DNA of 64,000 bases, taken from Anthopleura xanthogrammica (lineage: Eukaryota > Cnidaria > Anthozoa > Actiniaria > Actiniidae). The number at the start of each line of letters is the position of its first letter. The first letter of the stretch is position 1. Made by a program: the position numbers and the translations under genes. Below, one piece after another: positions 25,521 through 64,000 of the stretch. The stretch is from the NCBI GenBank assembly GCA_964019055.1, contig OZ025224.1, forward strand, positions 2,472,001 to 2,536,000, written 5' to 3'. Below the pieces are notes generated by a model, which was not told the origin of the DNA, searched no databases, and saw nothing but the letters and a program-made list of their open reading frames with translations.

Positions 25521-27812
25521 GACATTCTTCAAGCTGCATGAACCAAGGTAGCGTTTTTGGCGACTGCATTATGAAGCAGAGACGAAGTGACTACCTTCAA
25601 TGTCATCCTGTGTACTGTACACTTTTGTCTGTGAAATAGAACTAAATACTGCTATATTCATTGGTTTCTATTAGTTTATCAGTACAATTTGGTGTTGAAT
25701 TGTTCTTGCTGCAGAATAAAAACTGACCATGCGATAAAAAATTGGCAATTATCAAATGAATTAAAACCTTCAATCCAATCAAAGCACAAAAGGGAGTCTG
25801 TCCCAGCTTTAATATATTAGGTATTGGAACGTTTTGGGTGTCGCGTCACTGTTGAAGTATGCTATGAATTTGTTACAATCCTGTCCACAAAGACACTCGG
25901 AAGTGCTGGTAAACCGCAAAACTTATAATTTAGAGATATTGGCCAAACAGTAACAATAAAACTGCTAATAGTCGGGAGCTATATTTTTGGCAGTCAGACT
26001 GGCTGTCTGCATGTAGCTTCGATATATCTATCTTTGATGTGATGTACAAGAGTGACTTTATATATTATGAAACCGGCTGTTGATAGGAGATGCGTGATGG
26101 ATCACGAGGCCTTCTCCCGCCAAATTTGGAAAAGAAACTGAGAAACTAACACTTTACATGAAGATGCTTTTAAAGTAACCAGGTTTGCATGTCAACTGAA
26201 CACGGATGAGTGACAGCTGGTGGGAGATTACATAATTTGTTTTAAGATTTCATGACTGAAACACGGTGACACTTGGCGAATAACAGTACGCAATATCACT
26301 GCACAGTACATTGGTGCTGTGAGGTTTTTCAGTCATACGAAATTAATTGTTTCCGCTTTACTGCATAGCGTGGATTCAAGAGGAATGTGTATGTATGGCC
26401 ATGTATGTGTGTGTGTGTGTGTCAGTGCTGAGGAAGGAGGTTAGACAACAACTAGCTAGCAGTACGGATATTTTCCCTTAGGTGATCTGTCTTTACCTGT
26501 TCTAGGTAATTGAGTCACATGAGATCAAGTAGTAAAATTTCTGAGTTTTGTTTAAGAATTTACACTTTGCCAGATCAGCACATACAAATCAGAAAGTGAA
26601 AGCAACGACTTGAAAATTTTATTTTTGGCTTGCTCATCATCCGGATACTGTGGCCAGGTCTGGTCAAGTCTGTTGCTATGGGTACAAAGTTCGTTATTTT
26701 TCTCCCTTTTTTTACCAAAATTTCCCCATTGGAGAATATTTATACTCTTGCCTGTTCAACAAATGTAAATCAAAAGCGAATGGTATAGATCACCTGACAA
26801 GAAAATAAAAAATTATGGCAGTGCTGATAGCATATCGATGATGTCACCTAAAATATGCAAAAAAAGAATTATTAATTGTTTTTATCTATTGTGCCGTAAA
26901 TCCTGAATAAGCAAGTTCACATGTCTGGAGGTATAAATCCACCAGTCGGATTAAGCTTAATTCAAACCTCTGAACAGAACAGGGTAGCTGGAGATTGAGG
27001 TAGGTGCTTTTTATCTGTGACCGCGTTTTATTAGATTTTAGGTTGAAACCATTATAGCGCTCACTAGAGACGAGTATATATAGTCACAGTGTTTATAATA
27101 TAGTTTGTATTTAGTCTGGTGCATAGCTGGGTGTAGGGTCTACTATTGAATCCGATGTCAAATACATTTGGCTCTATCTAAAAAGATTTAGAAAGAAAAA
27201 AAATTGATAAATTCAAAGTATGCTAAATTTTCTTCCTGCTTATCAACAGTAACGAAACCCCAATTTCAGCCCGACGGTGCTTCCAAAAAATAACCTACAA
27301 TTAATTTTATCTGTCGTTTGTAATCATTTAAAAAATTATTTACCAAATAGAAACAATCCAAATACAGACAAATATCCTCGTGTTTTCATGGCTAATTATC
27401 GTTTTATAGTTACATTTTGTTTAATATCAAGTTGATCCGTCCATAAACAAAATGAGCGCGTGGGTTTTTCGCACGTCTTCATCGCCCGGACGCGACATTC
27501 TAGCTCTCTTTGGATAACAGATAATATGCGGGGTATATGACTAATTATCCTTCACGTTAACAACTTGAATCCCACATGGTGCTTCGGCAGGTGGTCAGTA
27601 ATACTCATATTGTCTCTCGTCTACCCACCTGTTGCCGAAGCAATCATAAGGCTAAATCTTTAGAAATTTACTGTCAAATCAAATCTTACATATTTCGTAA
27701 TCCTACGGATTAATTACTGCCTATAATTTGCAATATCCAGTGAATCTTAAACTGTTATGATTTTGCCTCCTAGGAATTCATACAGCCCCTTTACACGTCG
27801 CGTGCTTGAACC
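25521..27812 (+). other. Intergenic region between PPP1R7 and aPKC
   Basis: No coding exon was recognised here. There is a short GT run at 26406-26421. A hairpin lies at 27581-27643 (GTGCTTCGGCAGGTGG versus CCACCTGTTGCCGAAGC). Near the aPKC start the sequence holds CCCCTTTACACGTCGCG at 27786. No TATA box was placed. The aPKC promoter presumably lies in the last few hundred bases. Confidence 0.5.
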
Positions 27813-58434
<30,622 letters not shown>

Positions 58435-58597
58435 ATGAAGGCTTAGGATCATATTTACCTTAGCACAGCTTAGCACCCAAATCAAGGCACGGGTTAGTAG
58501 TGATAGAAATCCTTTCACTCTAGACATGTTTCTTCATTTCACTTATCCCAAAAAAAGAATGGACAGTCTTGATCTTGGACTATAATCTCTCTATTTT

Positions 58598-58731
58598 ACC
58601 CATTTCAGACCACGTGTCATTCTCTTGAGAATAAGATTCTTTGTTTGAGTTGTATCGATATTCATGTGTCATCTCATGTGCAACCATTAAACAAAGAGAT
58701 GATACTCTGGGAATGAAGTGTTCTGAAATAG
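58598..58731. mobile_element. MITE, CCCATTTCAGACCACGTGTC family
   Basis: CCCATTTCAGACCACGTGTC then ATTCTCTTGAGAATAAGATT starts the copy; TGATACTCTGGGAATGA then TTCTGAAAT ends it. It sits in the aPKC 3' flank. The full-length sister is at 62973-63172. Confidence 0.65.
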
Positions 58732-59307
58732 AAAAATATTATATTATTTGAACTTCTCGATCCTTTCTGGTAAAGAAAAGAATAATACCCAAGAGAAGAT
58801 CAGAAATTCTCTGTGAAATGGAATAACATAACAATCAAGAAGTATAAATTTAAACTGGAATAGAATGAATCAAATGAGTATTAAAATAGCGTCTTGTAGG
58901 GAAATATTTATATGTACAGAATGTATGCAATCTATGCCTACCCAGCAGATGTAGCTGATGTCTAGAGTTAGGTGGCCTTGGTATGTTTTTAATCAGACTC
59001 CTGTGAGCTGTGCTTACAAGTATGATGTTGAACAGCCTTTGCTGCCTAGCGTAGCCTTGTGACACAAGTTCTCTTCGTACTTAAATCCCATTTACATGAA
59101 GTTTGGGTGAACCTCAGTGCTAGAAAACGCCCCCCCCCCCTCTCCCCACCCATTTCCTAGGGGACACAAGTTAGCCCTTGTAGTAGGGACACCTTGCTTT
59201 CATGAAAACGCGATTTAGTAGGATGTTACATGATATTGATGGCCTGAGAGCTGACTGGCATGATAACATGAGATTTAGGAGAGGTGTAACTAATAGCCCA
59301 TTTTCGA

Positions 59308-59441
59308 TATTCTGGTTGAGTGATCACGCACAAAGCAATTCAAGACAAGGCTCGGGAAATAAGAATATATTAGGATTACTCCAGTTTCCACAGAGCCTTG
59401 TCTTGAATTGCTTTGTGCATGATCACTCAACCAGGATATCA
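59308..59441. mobile_element. Near-perfect hairpin element downstream of aPKC
   Basis: GATATTCTGGTTGAGTGATC, then GCACAAAGCAATTCAAGACA and AGGCTC at the left. GAGCCTTGTCTTGAATTGCT, then TTGTGCATGATCACTCAACC and AGGATATC at the right. The arms are about 48 bp with two or three mismatches around a 35-bp loop, so the insertion looks young. Confidence 0.75.
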
Positions 59442-60817
59442 AAAATAAGTTATTCTACATCATCTTACCCTTGATCATCATTATGTGCTTAATATATTCA
59501 AATATTGCAAAAAATGCATGACTTGTTTTGCATAACGGTAAGGCAAACGTGATCATCATGTACAGCAGACACCTGTTGGCTTTGCATTTCATGTATTTGC
59601 CAAAAATGCATGTTACTGTCCTTTCCAATAATTATCGCTTGTAAGCAAACAGCTGAATGAGTTCATTACCAGACTTGAGCTAAAGGTAAACACTGCCCTC
59701 CATGCTTAATCAGCCATGTTATTAAAAACTTGCCATTTAACTGGTAATAATCTACACAGACTGAAAATAATCGTAATATATTTAGGTGTTCTGGCTAGGC
59801 TGCAGTTAGCTTCACTACATTGAAAGCAACTAGAGCAAACGTTTCTTGAAATTCCTGAAAATAAAACGTTGTGTTTGCAGGATCAAATGCAAAACGTTCT
59901 TATCTTTTTAAAAACTCTTCCGCGTAAAGCCCATTGGTTCGCCATTAGGATTTGCAATAAACTACAAGATGTTAATGCTCTTTATAATTAACTGGAATAA
60001 ACCACTTGCAAACCATCTTGATTGTGAGATAATAGCAATGATAGACAACTAAATACTGGAAACCTAAGGTGAGGCCAGAGAGTTTAATCTCTTGACCTTT
60101 GTATCATAGATGTAGTTCACTTCACCTCTGGATCTGAGGTTCAATTCATGGGTCCGATTCAGACAATAGTGAACCAATCATCGTTGCAGTAGTTTTCCCA
60201 GTGGAATTAAAATCTTGTCCCACATACAACTACACAGTATCTGTTTTAAAGAGTACTACAAGGATTACGAGACAGTTTTCTTGTATTTTCACAGGACAGT
60301 AAACAATTCAGAAATGATTAATCAATTTTCTGCCATCAGAGTTTTCCTTTCTGAGATATTCTAGCAGCAACTTTGTTGAGTTTGTGGGACATAGCAATGG
60401 TTACTAAGGAGAGTTGAAATCCCACAATCAGTAGAGTTTGTTGTGCCTCCCTGGATTCTCTTCTCATTGTCATTCAATCTCAATATCATAGTTATATCCA
60501 TAGTTAAGAACACTTTTGCATGTGGTCTATGTCAGATATATAAATTTGAAAATTTAACTTTTTTATAATTTGAATATTTTCCTCCAATTGGAAGTGAGTA
60601 GTTTTTATTGTCTTAGGAAAAGCAATCACCTGATTATTAGTGAGTATTAGGAAGGAATAGGTATTAGTAATTATTATTGATCATTCATAGCTCAGCTGTT
60701 CATTGTAGTTATGAACATTGAGTATACAAAGGATGTATTTTATATTTCAAATAACATTTGGACTAAATTCTTTGTAGGATTGTCACTAGCATAGATAGAG
60801 GCCACAGGTATGCAACC

Positions 60818-60914
60818 AATATATGACCCCTAAATCAGTGTTTGTAGGGTATCGGTATGTTAACAGGATGCTGTTGGCCAACAACCTACCGACACCGATT
60901 TGGGGGTCATATTC
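60818..60914. mobile_element. Short inverted repeat, AATATATGACCCC family
   Basis: ATATGACCCCTAAATCAGTG then GTAGGGTATCGG faces CCGACACCGATTTGGGGGTC then ATAT. The arms are about 40 bp with several mismatches. No copy was seen elsewhere in the window. Confidence 0.45.
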
Positions 60915-61002
60915 TTTACCAAGGCCAAGTATTTTAACCTTCATTTCACAATTTGTAACATTTAATTCATTTAATTTGTAACAATGAAATACAATATACT
61001 GA

Positions 61003-61230
61003 CAGTGCTTCCCAATCACAATTGCAAAATCGTACAACTTGCTGTCTCCACAAAATAAGTTTTGGTGTATGTCAATCAAAGTGTTTCCATGACGTCAGAA
61101 AATAATTATAAAGTTTTCAAGAGCACATGCCTATGGAATGTTGTGGAAGCACCTTGATTGATATCCACCAAAACCAACTTCATTGCCATGGCAACTTGTA
61201 TGATTCACACATGTGACTGGGAAGCACTGT
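61003..61230. mobile_element. 228-bp inverted-repeat element, ACAGTGCTTCCCA ends
   Basis: CAGTGCTTCCCAATCACA, then GTTTTGGTGTATGTCAATCA faces TTGATTGATATCCACCAAAA, then TGTGACTGGGAAGCACTG. The arms are about 95 bp and moderately diverged. Confidence 0.7.
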
Positions 61231-61621
61231 AAACATAGTGGATTGACCTTAGTTTTCGACACAATCCAAAATGTTACCAGCAGTATGGTTCCATAAGGCT
61301 GTATGACAATCATGTAATTTATAGTAATCTCTACTTTTAATTTCATGGGTAGTATAAATAATTCATCAGAATAAGAATGTCAGAGTAGCAGGTAATACAT
61401 GTAGGTGTAGATCCTTTCAACAGGAGTGCAGGATTGATTTTAGTCAGATTCTAATCAGTAATCATTCATTCATTCCAACTTTCTTTGCTATGATTACAAG
61501 TTTGTATATTTCTGTAATTATGAGTTCCATTTTGCAAAGTAAAACAAGCTATTTTTTATGTCAGCAGTTCTTGGTTATTATTATAATAAATTTTCCAATA
61601 AAGAATCCTACAAAATATTAT

Positions 61622-61753
61622 AGACCCCTTTCACGAGGCGTGAAAGCAGCTCGATTTGGAGGACATTTTAAACAAAAGAATCTCCTGAGAATTGGAACCT
61701 ATTGTTTTGTCCTCCAAGTTAAGCTGCATTCTGACGTGATGCAAGGGGGGTCT
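61622..61753. mobile_element. MITE, AGACCCCTT family, intergenic copy
   Basis: AGACCCCTTTCACGAGGCGT at the left and TGCAAGGGGGGTCT at the right. AAAGCAGCTCGATTTGGAGG and CCTCCAAGTTAAGCTGCATT form inner arms, with TCTCCTGAGAATTGGAACCT near the centre exactly as in 43201-43328. Confidence 0.75.
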
Positions 61754-61877
61754 GCAAAGAGTCTATATAAAGTTTGGGGGGGGGGGCTGATTGTGCAACT
61801 GATTGAATTGACTTTATGACAAAACTGGGCAGGCCCTGACCACCCTCTGCCCCTCCCCTTGCTAAGTGCCTCTTATT

Positions 61878-62030
61878 AGAGTGCGAACACTATTAATATC
61901 CATGAAACAGTACTGTATAACTAGCAATATTTAGTACTAAATATAGCACTAATGAACAGCAGAGGTCTACAGTATGTAGTGCAAAATGAATTTAGTGCTT
62001 TTTCACGGATTAAGAGTCCGTAAGTTTTTG
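61878..62030. mobile_element. Diverged hairpin, TTAGAGTGCGAACAC family
   Basis: TTAGAGTGCGAACACTA then ATCCATGAAACAGTACTG at the left faces TTTTTCACGGATTAAGAGTC at the right. The interior is TAGTACTAAATATAGCAC-like, as in the copy at 14467-14611. Confidence 0.5.
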
Positions 62031-62367
62031 AAAAACTTTTTATGGTATACTGTATGTATATATAATTATGTATATATAATTATGTATAATATATTATCAA
62101 TTCCTTTACAAGAATTATGTACACCAACTAATCAATAGGAGGTAACAGGGGCGTAGCAAGGGGGGACTGCCCCCCCAAAAAGTTTGATCTTGATCAGCCC
62201 AAAAAAGATGCCATCTTAGAAAAATGTGCCCTAAAATAGTCCCACAATGCAATGTACTGCCAACTAGACCCAGTTATTTCCTCATCCTCCGAACAGGTAT
62301 GAAAAATTAAATATGATTTCACCTGGCGAGGTCTATAAATATTACATTTTCATAATTTGTGACTTTG

Positions 62368-63643
62368 TCATTGCTTCAACTCATCCATCATTGAGTGGAA
62401 GTCGGAAAGCAAGCGATAATCTGGATCAACAGGCTCAAAGTCGGCTATATAATCTTCTTCTTGGTCTTCACTATTGTCACTTGGTGCTTCAGATCCTGTA
62501 AGCAGTAGCTTACATGGAATTCCATCGGCATGCTGGGCATAATACTCAATAAGGGACGTTATGTCAGGGAATACTTCGGTGAAGGCCTGAAATGCATAAG
62601 ATACGAATGTCCTAAATATGGTACCAGCATCATTAGTCTGTTACTACGCTTCTCAGTTGAGCTTGGAACGACCGAAGTTTTGTCACGAAGTTTTGTCGTT
62701 GAAAAGTACATGTTGTCAGGGGCAACGTCAAAAGCATTCAATAGGAATCAAGCATGATACTGACGTCACCGCGGCGGCATTAAGCTCGTGGATTTTTCCC
62801 ACACTTTCCCACACTATACGGCTCAATACTTTTGACGTTGCCCCTAACAACATGTACTTTTCAACAACAAAACTTCGTGACAAAACTTCGGTCGTTCCAA
62901 GCTCAAATGAGAAGCGTAGTAAGAGTTGCCTAAATCTTTGACATGACTTTGATAATGCAATGAATATTTTACAATAGACCTCATCGGCTTGGGGTAATGT
63001 TGTCCCATTTCAGACCACGTGTCATTCTCTTGAGAATAAGATTCTTTGTTTGAGTGGTATCCATATTCATGTATCTTCTCATGCACAGCCATTAAACAAT
63101 GAAATGATACTCTGGGGAATGACACATGGTCTGAAATGGGACAACATTACACCCAAGCCGATGAGGTCTATTGCCCCTCAAAACTGCAGCACTGGAAATC
63201 CCATTTCCAAGAGCCTCAACATCAAAATTTCCTCCTCTCAAAACTATGCTTTGCGGTCCCTGTTATTGGTAGATATATTTTCAAGCTCTCAAAAATAATA
63301 TTGACTAGCAGACCTCCCTAGTGTTGTCCATAAGAGAATAGCAAGTTGAAATACATGTACGGTATCGCTGCTGGCTTGAACTCCAATTCATGATGACTGA
63401 AGAAGGGGGGTTGCCTGTCCCAATAATCTAGAGAACTTTCTCCATGAACTATTTATTTATTATACACATACCTCCAGCTTAACACCCTCAGGAACAGGAG
63501 TGATAAGATAATTTCCATACCCTTCGGGATAGAAATCTGTTGAAACACGAACAGTAAGTGCATGACAGCCTTTCCGACTCTGGCTGTTGCGGACAAAAAA
63601 GGACCCTTCTTCTGAGGTCTGCAACATGTCCATGATGAATTCC
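62368..63643 (-). CDS. SH2-domain protein, last two exons (partial, runs off right edge)
   Basis: Two minus-strand exons are visible: 63643-63472 (one leftover base, then 57 codons) and 62586-62368 (72 codons plus TGA). The intron is GT-AG in phase 0. The first exon reads as the front of an SH2 domain: EFIMDMLQTSEEGSFFVRNS, where FFVR is the FLVR motif with the phosphotyrosine-binding Arg, then CHALTVRV and YLITPVPEGVKLE. The second completes it (FPDITSLIEYYAQHADGIPC, KLLL) and ends in an acidic tail of about 40 residues with two Tyr (DYIADF, DPDYRLL). GVKL and PCKL recall tensin SH2 domains, but tensins continue into a PTB domain and this does not, so I give no gene name. Upstream exons, including the start of the SH2 fold, lie beyond 64000. 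It converges on aPKC. Confidence 0.82.
62641..62922. mobile_element. 282-bp hairpin element in the SH2-gene intron
   Basis: TTACTACGCTTCTCAGTTGA, then TGGAACGACCGAAGTTTTGT faces ACAAAACTTCGGTCGTTCCA, then GAGAAGCGTAGTAA. GTACATGTTGTCAGGGGCAA and TTGCCCCTAACAACATGTAC are also paired. The arms are about 95 bp and close to 90% alike, with a GCGGCGGC-containing loop. Confidence 0.8.
62973..63172. mobile_element. 200-bp full-length MITE, AATAGACCTCATCGGCTTGG ends
   Basis: CAATAGACCTCATCGGCTTG, then TGTTGTCCCATTTCAGACC faces GGTCTGAAATGGGACAACAT, then AAGCCGATGAGGTCTATTG. The terminal arms are about 50 bp and nearly perfect. Shorter relatives are at 57076 and 58598. Confidence 0.8.
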
Positions 63644-63762
63644 CTGTGATGGAAAAAGATTCATAATTATAGTCTTGTGTGGTACAACATGCTCACAAAG
63701 TTTTGTCCATGAAGAAGACACAGTACATACAGCTATTTCAGGAAAAAGGTTAGTGAAGGTTT

Positions 63763-63856
63763 TGTTGCATGTTGCATGTTGCATGTTGCATGTTGCATGT
63801 TGCATGTTGCATGTTGCATGTTGCATGTTGCATGTTGCATGTTGCATGTTGCATGC
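63763..63856. repeat. (TGTTGCA)n 7-bp microsatellite, about 13 copies
   Basis: A pure run of GTTGCAT units followed by GCAAAGC. It lies upstream of the SH2 exon, in an intron of that gene on the minus strand. Confidence 0.97.
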
Positions 63857-64000
63857 AAAGCACGAAATGTATAATTAATAAATAATGTCATCACAGAAGA
63901 AAATATGACAAGAACTGCAGACAAAGTTTGGTAAAATCCCATATTGTTGTGACCTTTTGCTGATTACATTCACATCCCCAATAATGCATTTCAGGCTTGG
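63857..64000 (-). other. Right edge, presumed intron of the SH2 gene
   Basis: No exon could be placed with confidence between the microsatellite and the window end. Confidence 0.4.

Larger units (their letters stand above)
58435..62367 (+). other. Intergenic region between aPKC and the SH2 gene
   Basis: The aPKC 3' UTR starts here. Candidate AATAAA signals are at 59860 and 59956, and none nearer was obvious. No coding exon was seen. The region carries five inverted-repeat elements listed separately, a C-run at 59128-59138 and G-runs near 61775. The 90-109 codon frames here cross these hairpins and are rejected. Confidence 0.5.

Noticed and set aside
25521..27812. A small gene or tRNA between PPP1R7 and aPKC
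   Set aside because: I looked for exon-like frames and tRNA A/B-box pairs and found none I could support by eye.
59202..59474. 90-codon frame after aPKC
   Set aside because: It runs through the near-perfect hairpin element at 59308-59441.
62618..63125. 93-107 codon frames in the SH2-gene intron
   Set aside because: They are encoded by the arms of the hairpin at 62641 and the MITE at 62973, and mirrored on both strands.

Overview
The window is animal nuclear DNA: two multi-exon genes with GT-AG introns, dense short inverted-repeat transposons, microsatellites and a long satellite array. The proteins are plainly metazoan. An invertebrate, perhaps an anthozoan cnidarian, would fit: introns carry short hairpin elements and a non-LTR-like 3' tail ending in TATTG repeats that I associate with corals and anemones. 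That placement is inference; I could not run a search.

Layout. (1) 1-13808: tandem satellite with a 400-bp unit, about 34.5 copies, running off the left edge, with higher-order variants and a decayed last unit. (2) 13.8-15.0 kb: a candidate 1.2-kb inverted-repeat element with two hairpin elements nested in it. (3) 16444-24203 (+): a complete sds22/PPP1R7 gene, 10 exons, 313 aa. (4) 24.2-27.8 kb: 3' flank and intergenic DNA with three inverted-repeat elements and no gene seen. (5) 27813-58434 (+): a complete atypical protein kinase C gene (PRKCI/PRKCZ/aPKC type), 21 exons, 671 aa. All exon joins keep frame. (6) 58.4-62.4 kb: intergenic hairpin elements. (7) 62368-63643 (-): the last two exons of an SH2-domain gene that runs off the right edge and converges on aPKC.

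Functions. Sds22 is a leucine-rich-repeat regulator of protein phosphatase 1. aPKC is the kinase of the Par3/Par6 polarity complex: PB1, pseudosubstrate, C1, kinase and C-terminal tail are all visible. Both have been tied to epithelial polarity in animals, but nothing here shows they are co-regulated.

Points worth a second look: an unassigned 88-codon exon-like ORF in aPKC intron 5 whose splice phases would replace the PB1 exons; an N-terminal extension of roughly 70 residues on aPKC; a minisatellite in intron 3 whose units each carry a copy of the exon 4 acceptor region; mosaic and dimeric units that record unequal exchange in the satellite; and several families of GCAAC-rich, TTAAGG-ended hairpin elements in the kinase introns.
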